DNA from: Flavobacterium sp. I-STPP5a
GTDB taxonomy: Bacteria; Bacteroidota; Bacteroidia; Flavobacteriales; Flavobacteriaceae
Reading direction: 5' to 3'
Length of the DNA: 64,000 nt
NCBI RefSeq assembly: GCF_009764685.1
Contig: NZ_VHLM01000010.1
Location: 124,001-188,000 of the forward strand
Shown here one piece after another: positions 1 through 7,429 of the stretch (positions within the stretch are counted from its first letter, which is position 1; every line of letters begins with the position of its first letter). The notes under the pieces were generated by a model. It did not search any database. It was not told the origin of the DNA and worked only from the letters and a program-made list of their open reading frames with translations. The position numbers and the translations under genes were made by a program.

Positions 1-189
1 ATCTACTTTTCCGCGTTCGAGTTTCAGCGCAATTTGGTTGCGCAATCCCAATTCCATTTCGCGGTAAAGCGAAGGCATGCGAACATTTAAATCCAAACCT
101 TTACTGTTCAAGGATTTTACTTCGACTGTTATTTTTTTGGTTGGTAGTTGCAAAGTCGCTTTACCAAAACCGGTCATTGATTGTATCAT
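1..189 (-). CDS. yicC: YicC/YloC-family protein, N-terminal part
   Basis: This is the first 63 codons of a gene that runs off the left edge of the window. The protein begins MIQSMTGFGKA, the hallmark start of the YicC/YloC family, followed by a segment (VEVKSLNSKGLDLNVRMP) that also fits the family's conserved N-terminal region. Family members are about 290 residues long; they are endoribonucleases or adaptors that affect RNA turnover. The ATG at 187-189 is chosen because the M-I-Q-S-M-T-G-F-G start is conserved; a second ATG five codons in (MTGFG) is possible. A TAnnTTTG box lies about 20 bases upstream on the same strand. The remainder of the gene cannot be judged. Confidence 0.9.
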   Translation of the reverse strand, partial: MIQSMTGFGKATLQLPTKKITVEVKSLNSKGLDLNVRMPSLYREMELGLRNQIALKLERGKVD

Positions 190-209
190 ATCGTTTTATA
201 AAAAGAGCT

Positions 210-217
210 CAAAGATA
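210..217 (-). promoter_or_regulatory. Putative -7 box for yicC
   Basis: Read on the minus strand, this is TATCTTTG, a perfect match to the Bacteroidota -7 consensus TAnnTTTG. It ends 20 bases before the yicC ATG. I see no clear TTTG -33 partner at the usual spacing, so the call rests on the -7 box alone. The rest of 190-375 is low-complexity filler with short CAGTTT/CAGTCT-type repeats and no gene. Confidence 0.5.
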
Positions 218-375
218 AGGAAAAACTTTTTCAGTCTCAGTCTCAGTTTTTAGTGTGTAGTTTGCAGTATTTAGTCATCGTTTTCAGTTTCAGTTTTCAG
301 CAATCAAATTCGTAACCAAATCTCATTATTGTAGACTACTTTTCATAACTGCGAACTACCACTGCTCACTGTAAA

Positions 376-1257
376 CTAATTTTTTTTCATCGTCACCAAA
401 TAAACGCCAATAAAAATCAAAACTGCCGAACCAATTTTTACCAAACTCAACTCATCCTTACCTAAACTGATAGCAAAAATGGTTGCAAATAAAGGTTGTA
501 AATAAATAAAAACGGCCACGGTTGTTGGTTTTAATTCTTTCATCGAAAGCAAATTCAACAAATACGTGAAGAAAGTCGAAAAAATCACCACAAATCCTAT
601 TTTCCATCCAATAGCCGCGGGTACTGCTATCCAATCAACAGCTTGAAATTGGCTCCAGCCAAAAGGCAAAACCATTAAAAAACCAAACAAATAAATCCAT
701 TTTACAAACGTGAAGGCATTGTATTTATCCATTAATTTCTTGACTACAATAAGATAGAATCCATACGAAATGGCATTGACCAAAACCAGGAAATTCCCCA
801 ATCCGGCATTGGTAGCAGTACCAATAGATTTGCCGTATAAAATTAAAAACGCAGTTCCTATGAGTCCTAAGATGATTCCAAAAACTTTTCGTTTCTGCAT
901 GCGTTCTTTCATGATAATGGCCGAAAGTGTCAATACAATCATAGGAGTAGACACCATAATTACCGCTGCACTAATGGGCGATGTCAAGCTTAATCCTTTA
1001 AAGAAAGTAAGCATATTAAAGGCCACGCCAAAAAAAGCAGCCGCTATAATTCGAGGAAAATCACCAATCTCAATTTTTTCCTTTGGCATAAAAAGCCAAA
1101 CCAGCCAAAACAAAATCACCGAACCTCCTACACGCAGCAAAATAAACCCATACGCATCAATATATAAAGGCATAACATCCTTAGCAATGGTAAAAGTTAC
1201 ACCATAAATAATGGAGACCAGTGTAGCGCCAATGAGCGCAAGATTTCGTTTAGACAT
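376..1257 (-). CDS. EamA/DMT-superfamily transporter
   Basis: The product of 293 residues is almost entirely hydrophobic, with about ten predicted membrane helices arranged as two repeated halves, the pattern of EamA (DUF6) drug/metabolite transporters in the inner membrane. A conserved-looking segment near residues 85-110 (SAAVIMVSTPMIVLTLSAIIMKERM) and its C-terminal counterpart (FIYLQPLFATIFAISLGKDELS) match the end of each EamA repeat. The substrate cannot be inferred. I choose the ATG at 1255-1257 (MSKRNLAL); an upstream ATG four codons earlier is also in frame. The start overlaps the end of the ArsC-like gene by 8 bases, so the two are probably translated together. Confidence 0.85.
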   Translation of the reverse strand: MSKRNLALIGATLVSIIYGVTFTIAKDVMPLYIDAYGFILLRVGGSVILFWLVWLFMPKEKIEIGDFPRIIAAAFFGVAFNMLTFFKGLSLTSPISAAVIMVSTPMIVLTLSAIIMKERMQKRKVFGIILGLIGTAFLILYGKSIGTATNAGLGNFLVLVNAISYGFYLIVVKKLMDKYNAFTFVKWIYLFGFLMVLPFGWSQFQAVDWIAVPAAIGWKIGFVVIFSTFFTYLLNLLSMKELKPTTVAVFIYLQPLFATIFAISLGKDELSLVKIGSAVLIFIGVYLVTMKKN

Positions 1258-1606
1258 GGGCAAGAGCAAGATTTACTTGATGCATGTTTTGCTGGCTGTT
1301 GCCAATATAGATTTTGTCTTTGATAATAAATACCGGACGACTCAAAAACGTATAATGTTCCAAAATGTATTTCTTGTAATCGTCTTCGGTTAAGGATTTG
1401 TTTTTCAAATCCATTGATTTGTAAAGCTGTGCTTTTTTACTAAAAAGTGCTTCGTAACTGCCTGCAAGTTCGCGCATTTGTTCTAATTCTTCTAGCGTAA
1501 TGGGGTCTTGTTTGATATCGTGAAATTTAAAATCATGTTCTTTAGGTAATGATTTTATAATTTTTCTGCACGTGTCGCAGGAGGCGAGATAGTATATTTT
1601 GTCCAT
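1250..1606 (-). CDS. ArsC/Spx-family thioredoxin-fold protein
   Basis: The 118-residue product has a CxxC motif (C10-D-T-C13) directly after the first beta strand and a late S-R-P-V motif, the arginine-proline pair typical of ArsC/YffB/Spx folds. Members reduce arsenate with glutathione or a thioredoxin-like partner, but many paralogues of this small size have no known substrate. The start is set at the ATG giving MDKIYYLASCDTC, because family proteins begin just before the first strand; the 14 codons upstream overlap the leader of the divergent DinB-like gene. It is the first gene of a two-gene minus-strand unit with the EamA transporter. No arsR or arsenite pump is adjacent, so a role in arsenic resistance is doubtful. 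Confidence 0.75.
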   Translation of the reverse strand: MDKIYYLASCDTCRKIIKSLPKEHDFKFHDIKQDPITLEELEQMRELAGSYEALFSKKAQLYKSMDLKNKSLTEDDYKKYILEHYTFLSRPVFIIKDKIYIGNSQQNMHQVNLALAHV

Positions 1607-1650
1607 GGGTAGCATAATTTCTTTGTGCAAAGAAAATTCATTTGACACGG

Positions 1651-1681
1651 AAAATGATTATTTTTATAGAAAAAATAAAAA
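1651..1681 (+). repeat. Duplicated leader, copy 1
   Basis: These 31 bases occur again without a mismatch at 2144-2174. Each copy ends just before the start codon of one of the two tandem DinB-like genes. The leader is a trace of the gene duplication and may carry shared expression signals. Confidence 0.9.
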
Positions 1682-1682
1682 A

Positions 1683-2138
1683 ATGCATCAAACATTTGAT
1701 ATTGCCAAAGCAAGTAGAAAAGTGTTGTCACAATTTCTGGAAAATTATACTTTGGAACAACTAAATAAAATGGCTCCGGGATTTAATAACAATTTAATTT
1801 GGAATATCGCCCACATTGTGGTTACACAACAAAGGTTAGTTTATAAATTTTCGGGAGTGCCTATGATTATTTCTGATGAGTTATTCGAAAAATACAAAGG
1901 TGGAACCAAGCCACTTCAAGATGTTACACAAGCTGATGTTGAAGAAATTAGGTCATTACTTTTTGAAACTATAAATCAAACCGAAGCTGATTTTAATAAT
2001 AGATTATTTAAAGATTATCAGGAGTATACCACCTCAATAGGTCTGACTATTAAAAACATTGAAGATGCATTATCTTTTAATAACTATCATGAGGCAATTC
2101 ACATGGGCATCATTATGAGTATTAGAAAGTTTGTATAA
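1683..2138 (+). CDS. DinB-family protein, tandem copy 1
   Basis: The 151-residue helical protein carries three histidines at the positions expected for the DinB/YfiT four-helix-bundle metal site: H44 (W-N-I-A-H) and H136/H140 (H-E-A-I-H). The family includes thiol-dependent (often bacillithiol) S-transferases and many proteins of unknown substrate. An in-frame ATG 28 codons upstream exists, but I place the start at MHQTFDIA because the next gene, clearly its paralogue, starts at the equivalent position (MKQLFDVA). The two products are similar along their whole length (shared blocks NNLIWNI, YKFSG/YKLSG, GT+P, DVTQA, EYTTS). Not related to the DNA polymerase also named DinB. Confidence 0.8.
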   Translation: MHQTFDIAKASRKVLSQFLENYTLEQLNKMAPGFNNNLIWNIAHIVVTQQRLVYKFSGVPMIISDELFEKYKGGTKPLQDVTQADVEEIRSLLFETINQTEADFNNRLFKDYQEYTTSIGLTIKNIEDALSFNNYHEAIHMGIIMSIRKFV

Positions 2139-2143
2139 GTCAA

Positions 2144-2174
2144 AAAATGATTATTTTTATAGAAAAAATAAAAA
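2144..2174 (+). repeat. Duplicated leader, copy 2
   Basis: Identical over 31 bases to 1651-1681, placed directly before the second DinB-like gene and starting six bases after the stop codon of the first. The identity of the leader is greater than that of the coding sequences it precedes. Confidence 0.9.
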
Positions 2175-2176
2175 TC

Positions 2177-2635
2177 ATGAAGCAATTATTTGATGTAGCT
2201 ACCACCAGTAGAAAAATGATTTCGAAATTCTTAGACGGCTATTCGCTGGATCAATTGAATGCCATACCACAGGGATGCAGCAATAATTTAATCTGGAACA
2301 TTGGGCACATTATTGTCTCCCAGCAAATGCTAGTGTATAAACTTTCGGGTTTACCTATGTTAGTTTCAGAGGAATTGGTGGAGAAGTATAAAAAAGGAAC
2401 CCGCCCAGAGGGGGATGTTACACAAGCCGAAGTAGACGACATGAAGGCCTTATTGTTTGCAACTATAGCGCAAACTCAACTGGATTATGAGCAGAAAAAG
2501 TTTGTTACTTACATGGAGTACACCACCTCTACCGGTGATCATATCCTGCAAAATGCCGAAGATGCCATGGCTTTCAGTAATTTCCATGAAGGCTTACATA
2601 TAGGCAATATGCTCATCATTCGAAAGTTTATTTAG
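2177..2635 (+). CDS. DinB-family protein, tandem copy 2
   Basis: A 152-residue paralogue of the gene just upstream, with the same metal-site histidines (H44 in W-N-I-G-H and H137/H141 in H-E-G-L-H). The start MKQLFDVATTSRK aligns with MHQTFDIAKASRK of copy 1; the ten-codon in-frame extension upstream is the duplicated leader and is probably untranslated. The stop codon TAG overlaps the first base of an intergenic repeat element. The function is likely a thiol transferase or other metal-dependent enzyme of the DinB/YfiT superfamily; the substrate is unknown. Confidence 0.8.
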   Translation: MKQLFDVATTSRKMISKFLDGYSLDQLNAIPQGCSNNLIWNIGHIIVSQQMLVYKLSGLPMLVSEELVEKYKKGTRPEGDVTQAEVDDMKALLFATIAQTQLDYEQKKFVTYMEYTTSTGDHILQNAEDAMAFSNFHEGLHIGNMLIIRKFI

Positions 2636-2779
2636 GAGCCATATCCCGCCATTCGTTTCATCTCTGGCCCAAAACCCTTTTTTTCTAAGGCATAAAAGGA
2701 GCTTCCTGTGGTCGCTCTTTTCTACCAAGAAAAAATAGGGTTTTGGGCCAGAGGATTTTCACTGCTGTCGGGGCTAGGG
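2635..2779. repeat. Modular intergenic repeat, copy C (GGAGC/GGGCTAGG ends)
   Basis: The left end follows GGAGCCATATCCCGCC and the right end is GTCGGGGCTAGGG, the same ends as the copy at 25238-25328. Inside lies a 17 bp perfect inverted repeat (2662-2678 with 2737-2753, CTCTGGCCCAAAACCCT), separated by a 58-base loop, so this copy can form a strong hairpin. It starts on the last base of a stop codon and ends 50 bases before the stop of the convergent lipoprotein gene, so it may work as a bidirectional terminator. Confidence 0.75.
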
Positions 2780-2828
2780 TATACTGCTTTGTTGATAAAG
2801 AGGTTTTCTAAAGCAGTCTGATCTTTTT

Positions 2829-3572
2829 CTACTTTAATTTCAAATAGGCTTCTATTGTTGCGTACCCCAACAATAATTCTTTTGGCCCATCGGCATAGGA
2901 TGCTGCTTCGTAGGAGTTGTAATAAAGTAGTAATCCTTTATCTGTGTAAAAAATATTTTGAGGAAGATGAAATTTATCCTCTTCAAACATAAGTCCTGTA
3001 GCGTTTATCGATGCTGTACTAGGGATTTTGTATTTGGCTCTAAATTTCTTTTCGGCGAAAGCCATAAAAGCAGCCTTATCCTTAAAAATAGCTTCGTTTG
3101 TAATAGTCTTACCTGTTGATGGGTCAAACAATAAAGAGCGCAAACCTTGATAGCCATGAGCGCCTCCCGTATAGGTGTAATGATTGATTTCTAGATTCAA
3201 AATCCCTTTTGATTGATACCTTATTTTCCCCGTTACAGTAGCCTCCCAGCCAATAGTTTCACTTGGAAAATCTTTGTGTAATTTCTCGTAGGAGTCAATA
3301 AATGCAGTGGTTAAATCTTTATAATTTGTTGCTGCATATGGCTTTTCACCAAAGTAAACAATCTCTTTCAATACCGAAAATACTTTTTTGTTAATACTAT
3401 CGGCTTCCACAGAATTGTCTTGTGCAACTGGAATTTTGATACTGATTTGTGGACAGTTTTCTTGGCAAGCAATCTTCGATTTTTTTTCGAAAGAAACAGA
3501 AGTAAAGTGAAGTTCCTTTGTACAACTAGTTAAAAAAAGGAATAGTACTCCAAAAACGAAATAAGGTTTCAT
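2829..3572 (-). CDS. Lipoprotein with DUF4163/DUF3298 (RsiV-like) domains
   Basis: The 247-residue product begins with a lipoprotein signal (MKPYFVFGVLFLFLTSC, lipobox LTSC), placing it in the periplasm or outer membrane. The central segment N-H-Y-T-Y-T-G-G-A-H-G is the signature of DUF3298, the domain shared by the anti-sigma factor RsiV and the deacetylase PdaC; the region before it fits DUF4163. RsiV binds lysozyme, but Bacteroidota homologues are free lipoproteins of unknown role. I use the internal ATG at 3570-3572, since the 11 codons before it would put residues ahead of the signal peptide. No sigma factor gene is adjacent. Confidence 0.75.
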   Translation of the reverse strand: MKPYFVFGVLFLFLTSCTKELHFTSVSFEKKSKIACQENCPQISIKIPVAQDNSVEADSINKKVFSVLKEIVYFGEKPYAATNYKDLTTAFIDSYEKLHKDFPSETIGWEATVTGKIRYQSKGILNLEINHYTYTGGAHGYQGLRSLLFDPSTGKTITNEAIFKDKAAFMAFAEKKFRAKYKIPSTASINATGLMFEEDKFHLPQNIFYTDKGLLLYYNSYEAASYADGPKELLLGYATIEAYLKLK

Positions 3573-3613
3573 TTGTAATTTGTTAATTATATACAAAGGT
3601 ATCAACTTGTAGC

Positions 3614-3643
3614 TTGGTTAAAATAAATTAAAGGGTAAATTTG
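3614..3643 (+). promoter_or_regulatory. Promoter of the transsulfuration gene
   Basis: A TTG at 3614-3616 and the -7 box TAAATTTG at 3636-3643 are separated by 19 bases, which matches the Bacteroidota -33/-7 architecture. Transcription would begin about 27 bases before the ATG at 3674. No SAM riboswitch fits in this short leader. Confidence 0.65.
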
Positions 3644-3673
3644 TGAAACATTTAGGTAATAAAATCAAACGAT

Positions 3674-4819
3674 ATGAAATTCAATACAAAGGTAATTCAC
3701 GGTGGGCAACACCATGATCCAAGTACAGGAGCAGTTATGCCGCCAGTATATCAAACATCAACATTTGTACAAACCAGCCCAGGGCAGCCATTAAATCCAG
3801 ATTATGAATACAGTAGGGCTGCAAATCCTACCAGAAGCGCTCTTGAAAACGCTTTGGCAAGTATTGAGAACGGAACTCGTGGATTGGCTTTTTCATCAGG
3901 ATTAGCGGCTACTGATTGTGTGTTGCGATCTTTCAAAGCAGGAGACGAAATCATTGCTATGGATGATTTATATGGAGGAACGTACCGAATGTTTACGCGT
4001 ATTTATAAAGATTCAGGAATAAAATTCCATTTTGTTGACATGAATGACTTGGAAAAATTCAAGTCGTTAATCAATGAAAACACAAAGATGGTTTGGGTAG
4101 AAACGCCTACAAACCCTTTAATGAAACTAGCCGATATTCAAGAAATTGCAAAAATCACCAAGGAAAACAACATTCTTTTTGCTGTTGATAACACTTTTGC
4201 AACACCATATTTGCAAAAACCACTAGACCTAGGAGCTGATATTGTAATGCATTCTGCTACCAAATATTTAGGTGGACACTCTGATGTTATTGCGGGAGCT
4301 TTGATTGTAAAAGATGAAGCACTGGGAGCACAATTGCATTTTCAACAATTTGCTACCGGAGCTACACTTGGACCCATGGATAGTTTTTTAGTACTTAGAG
4401 GAATAAAAACGTTACACTTGCGCGTACAAAGACATTGTGAAAATGGAGCTAAGGTGGTGGAGTTTTTAAACAATCATCCAAAAGTAAAAACAGTATATTA
4501 TCCTGGATTACCGAGTCATCCATATCATGAAATTGCCAAAAAACAAATGAGTGGTTTTGGTGGAATGGTGTCTTTTACATTTGTATCAGGTAAAAAAGAA
4601 GATGCCATTGACTTTTTAGAAAAAGTTAAGGTATTTACTTTGGCCGAATCTCTTGGTGGTGTAGAGTCTTTAGCCAATCATCCAGCGTTGATGACACACG
4701 CATCTATCCCTGAAGATAAACGTAAGGAAATTGGAATTACAGATGATTTGGTTCGTTTGAGCGTAGGTATCGAGGATGCAGATGATTTAATCGAAGATTT
4801 AAAACAAGCATTGGCCTAA
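3674..4819 (+). CDS. Cystathionine gamma-synthase/lyase family PLP enzyme
   Basis: A complete 381-residue enzyme of the Cys/Met-metabolism PLP family. The PLP lysine is K197 in S-A-T-K-Y-L-G-G-H, and D172 in A-V-D-N-T-F-A-T-P is the aspartate that pairs with the pyridine ring. The Y-S-R motif near residues 46-48 and the S-S-G-L-A-A motif near 74-79 bind the cofactor phosphate. The family covers cystathionine gamma-synthase, gamma-lyase and methionine gamma-lyase; the sequence alone does not decide among them, though gamma-synthase or gamma-lyase in methionine/cysteine metabolism is most likely. It is a single-gene unit: its own promoter lies upstream and a strong terminator follows. Confidence 0.9.
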   Translation: MKFNTKVIHGGQHHDPSTGAVMPPVYQTSTFVQTSPGQPLNPDYEYSRAANPTRSALENALASIENGTRGLAFSSGLAATDCVLRSFKAGDEIIAMDDLYGGTYRMFTRIYKDSGIKFHFVDMNDLEKFKSLINENTKMVWVETPTNPLMKLADIQEIAKITKENNILFAVDNTFATPYLQKPLDLGADIVMHSATKYLGGHSDVIAGALIVKDEALGAQLHFQQFATGATLGPMDSFLVLRGIKTLHLRVQRHCENGAKVVEFLNNHPKVKTVYYPGLPSHPYHEIAKKQMSGFGGMVSFTFVSGKKEDAIDFLEKVKVFTLAESLGGVESLANHPALMTHASIPEDKRKEIGITDDLVRLSVGIEDADDLIEDLKQALA

Positions 4820-4825
4820 TAAAAC

Positions 4826-4859
4826 AAACCCCAAAACAGAAAAAAATGTTTTGGGGTTT
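4826..4859. terminator. Bidirectional intrinsic terminator
   Basis: A 13 bp perfect stem (AAACCCCAAAACA at 4826-4838, complement at 4847-4859) with an 8-base loop is followed by a T-run. It lies between converging genes and has A/T tracts on both sides, so it can serve both. Confidence 0.9.
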
Positions 4860-4887
4860 ATTTTTATAAGCATATTGGTTTTGCTAA

Positions 4888-5691
4888 TTAATCTAAATAA
4901 TGAATGTATCCTACATTAAACCAAACTAGCCAATCATTAGCTTTATTTTCTTTATAAATTTTTGGGTTAGGATTAAGTCCATCAACCCAATTGGAGAAAT
5001 AATATTGAACTCGTAAATCGACCATCAAATCACCAGAATCGGTTAGTTTATATCGAGATCCAACGCTTGAAACCACAGACCAAACGGTACCTTGTTCCGA
5101 TGAAAACCCGAAAGGACGCCCTTCAGATGGGGTTAAATATTTCGGAAAAGTAATGGAGGGAGTTCCGAGGGGACCTAGTGACGATTTAGCCTTAGTATTG
5201 TAGAAACTAAATTGAGCACCTAAAGTTATAAATGGAGCAAAACCTCCCGTTACAGCAGTAAAATCTCTGATGTTCCAAGGATAAAATTCAAGTTGCGTAC
5301 CGATATTTGTTACTGCGGTATTGCCTGTCATAGCACGTAGTTGTTGCGCTCCAACTGAATTGTCACTTGGTTCAACATATTCGCCAAAATGTTGTAAATT
5401 GGTTTTATTAAATGATAATTCAGTTCTTAATTTAAAGTGTTGGTTAAAATAAGTTCTAGAAGTGTAATTATAATATTTGTCGTAGGTGAAGTTCAAGTAA
5501 TGAACTAAGCCAATGCCAAATCCGCTGTTTCCTGCATTGGTAGACAAATCGGATCGTTCTCCATAATCAGACTGGAAAGCAACTGGTCCCGCAATTATTC
5601 CAACTTCGTGCGAAAAACCGTCGAATTGAGCATTTGAATAATTAGAAAATCCAAAAATGACTCCCAAAAAAAGTATTATTTGTCTGATCAT
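4888..5691 (-). CDS. Outer-membrane protein of the gdhA-linked THC0290_0291 type
   Basis: The 267-residue product has a signal peptide (cleavage near residue 21, after S-N-A) and then alternating aromatic/polar segments ending in an aromatic-rich strand (WFNVGYIHYLD), which fits a small outer-membrane beta barrel. The segment EVGIIAGPVAFQSDYG and the G-I-G-L-V-H-Y-L-N-F pattern recall the flavobacterial family named THC0290_0291, commonly found beside glutamate dehydrogenase; I recall this and could not check it. The gene is divergent from gdhA across a 277-base region. Function unknown. Confidence 0.7.
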   Translation of the reverse strand: MIRQIILFLGVIFGFSNYSNAQFDGFSHEVGIIAGPVAFQSDYGERSDLSTNAGNSGFGIGLVHYLNFTYDKYYNYTSRTYFNQHFKLRTELSFNKTNLQHFGEYVEPSDNSVGAQQLRAMTGNTAVTNIGTQLEFYPWNIRDFTAVTGGFAPFITLGAQFSFYNTKAKSSLGPLGTPSITFPKYLTPSEGRPFGFSSEQGTVWSVVSSVGSRYKLTDSGDLMVDLRVQYYFSNWVDGLNPNPKIYKENKANDWLVWFNVGYIHYLD

Positions 5692-5916
5692 TAGTGTGTA
5701 GTGTTTGCAAAATTATACAAATATATAAAAACCCCACTCATTTTAGAAAGGAAAAGCAAATTAAAAATAAACACTTAATTTCTTATTTACTTACGAAAGT
5801 GGTAATCAATAGTATTATTTCCATCCATCTTAAACGTAATTGTTTGAAATTGCTTAATAAATAGATAAATCTAAGCATAAAATAAAAAAACTGAGACTGC
5901 ATATTTTTATAAAATG

Positions 5917-5924
5917 TATCTTTG
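5917..5924 (+). promoter_or_regulatory. -7 box for gdhA
   Basis: TATCTTTG is a perfect TAnnTTTG match 44 bases before the gdhA ATG. A -33 TTTG is not obvious. The rest of the divergent region 5692-5916 is very AT-rich and shows no gene. Confidence 0.6.
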
Positions 5925-5968
5925 TATATTATAACGAAATCGTTTTCTTAATTAATTACTTATATATT

Positions 5969-7312
5969 ATGTTACTAAAAATAAATGATTTTATGGCTCA
6001 AGTTGAGGCCAAGAATCCAAATGAACCTGAATTTATTCAAGCTGTTAGGGAATTTGCTGAAACAGTCATTCCATTTATTGCAGAACAAAAAAAATACGAC
6101 GGTAAAAACTTGTTACTTAGAATTACCGAGCCTGAGCGTTCTATCATTTTTAGAGTTCCTTGGGTTGATGATAAAGGCGAAATTCAAGTAAACAGAGGTT
6201 TTAGAATTCAAATGAACTCTGCAATAGGGCCATACAAAGGAGGAATTCGTTTTCACCATACTGTAAATTTATCAGTGCTTAAGTTTTTAGCATTCGAACA
6301 AGTTTTTAAAAACAGTTTGACTACATTACCTATGGGTGGTGGAAAAGGAGGTTCTGATTTTGATCCACAAGGTAAATCAGATGCTGAAGTAATGCGTTTT
6401 TGCCAATCGTTTATGACAGAATTGTGCAGACACATTGGGCCACAATTAGACGTTCCAGCTGGTGATATTGGTGTAGGAGCCAGAGAAATAGGTTATTTAT
6501 TTGGTCAATATAAAAGAATCAGAAATGAGTTTACTGGTGTTTTAACTGGTAAAGGATTAGCATACGGAGGTTCTTTAATTAGACCAGAAGCTACTGGTTA
6601 CGGTGTGGTATATTTTGCGGAGCAAATGTTAAACACTATCGGACAAAACATCAAAGGAAAAAGAGTATCTATTTCTGGTTTTGGAAATGTAGCTTGGGGT
6701 GTTGCCTTAAAAGTAAATGATCTAGGTGGAAAAGTAGTTACTATTTCTGGTCCCGATGGATATATTTATGATGAAGAAGGAATTTCAGGAGATAAAATTG
6801 ACTTCATGCTTGAAATGAGAGCAAGAGGTGATAACAGAGCTGAAGCGTATTTGGAAAAATATCCAAATGCTGAATTCCACAAAGGAAAAAGCGTTTGGGA
6901 AGTGAAAGTAGATGTTGCAATCCCATGTGCTACTCAAAATGAGTTGAACGAAGAAGATGCAAAAAAATTAATTGCAAACGGAGTAATGTGTGTAACAGAA
7001 GCTGCAAACATGCCATGTACTCTTGAAGCAATAAAAGAATTCTTGAAAGCTAAAGTACTTTTTGCACCTGGAAAAGCTGCAAATGCTGGAGGAGTAGCTG
7101 CTTCAGGACTTGAAATGACACAAAACTCTATCCGTTTAAACTGGACTAGTGAAGAAGTTGATTCAAGACTTAAAGAAATCATGGTTGGAATTCATAATCA
7201 ATGTAAGCAGTATGGTACAGATGAAGAAGGATATGTAAACTACGTAAAAGGAGCAAACATAGCTGGATTTGTTAAAGTTGCTGATGCAATGCTAGCACAA
7301 GGAGTGGTATAA
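5969..7312 (+). CDS. gdhA: Glutamate dehydrogenase (hexameric, probably NADP-dependent)
   Basis: The 447-residue length equals that of hexameric small-subunit glutamate dehydrogenases, which interconvert 2-oxoglutarate plus ammonia and glutamate. The substrate-binding segment G-P-Y-K90-G-G-I-R-F-H and the catalytic lysine K126 in M-G-G-G-K-G-G-S-D are intact. The Rossmann domain starts near residue 232 (SISGFGNVAWG). The length and sequence type suggest the NADP-dependent, assimilatory class. The gene stands alone between a -7 box and a terminator. The ATG at 5969 gives the usual N-terminal length; MAQVE eight codons later is an alternative. Confidence 0.95.
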   Translation: MLLKINDFMAQVEAKNPNEPEFIQAVREFAETVIPFIAEQKKYDGKNLLLRITEPERSIIFRVPWVDDKGEIQVNRGFRIQMNSAIGPYKGGIRFHHTVNLSVLKFLAFEQVFKNSLTTLPMGGGKGGSDFDPQGKSDAEVMRFCQSFMTELCRHIGPQLDVPAGDIGVGAREIGYLFGQYKRIRNEFTGVLTGKGLAYGGSLIRPEATGYGVVYFAEQMLNTIGQNIKGKRVSISGFGNVAWGVALKVNDLGGKVVTISGPDGYIYDEEGISGDKIDFMLEMRARGDNRAEAYLEKYPNAEFHKGKSVWEVKVDVAIPCATQNELNEEDAKKLIANGVMCVTEAANMPCTLEAIKEFLKAKVLFAPGKAANAGGVAASGLEMTQNSIRLNWTSEEVDSRLKEIMVGIHNQCKQYGTDEEGYVNYVKGANIAGFVKVADAMLAQGVV

Positions 7313-7332
7313 TACACTGCTTAAATTATAAT

Positions 7333-7367
7333 AAACCTTCTATCGTGTATGCGGTAGAAGGTTTTTT
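7333..7367 (+). terminator. Intrinsic terminator after gdhA
   Basis: The stem AAACCTTCTATC pairs with GGTAGAAGGTTT (one G-U or mismatch position) across an 8-base loop and is followed by seven T residues. Confidence 0.85.
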
Positions 7368-7399
7368 TATGTAACAAATAGCCTTAACTTTCGTTTGTT

Positions 7400-7407
7400 T
7401 ATATTTG
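7400..7407 (+). promoter_or_regulatory. -7 box for porZ
   Basis: TATATTTG matches TAnnTTTG and lies 22 bases before the chosen porZ ATG. No convincing -33 TTTG is seen at the standard distance. Confidence 0.5.
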
Positions 7408-7429
7408 TAAATCAATAGTGCTACAAAGG

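Noticed and set aside
190-375. Tandem repeat of biological interest (CAGTCTCAGTCTCAG and similar)
   Set aside because: Short imperfect simple-sequence filler of a kind common in AT-rich flavobacterial spacers; no unit or dyad stands out.
770-1207. 145-codon plus-strand ORF opposite the EamA gene
   Set aside because: It is a mirror frame of a clearly coding transporter; its translation is rich in Ser/Thr/Lys/Pro without any domain pattern.
1250-1606. Arsenic resistance operon
   Set aside because: Only an ArsC-like fold is present; no arsR, arsB/acr3 or arsM gene nearby.
1599-1682. Upstream start for DinB copy 1
   Set aside because: The paralogue starts at the equivalent later ATG, and the extension overlaps the divergent ArsC-like start and the duplicated leader.
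3606-3673. SAM riboswitch before the transsulfuration gene
   Set aside because: The predicted leader is only about 27 bases long; no room for a riboswitch fold.
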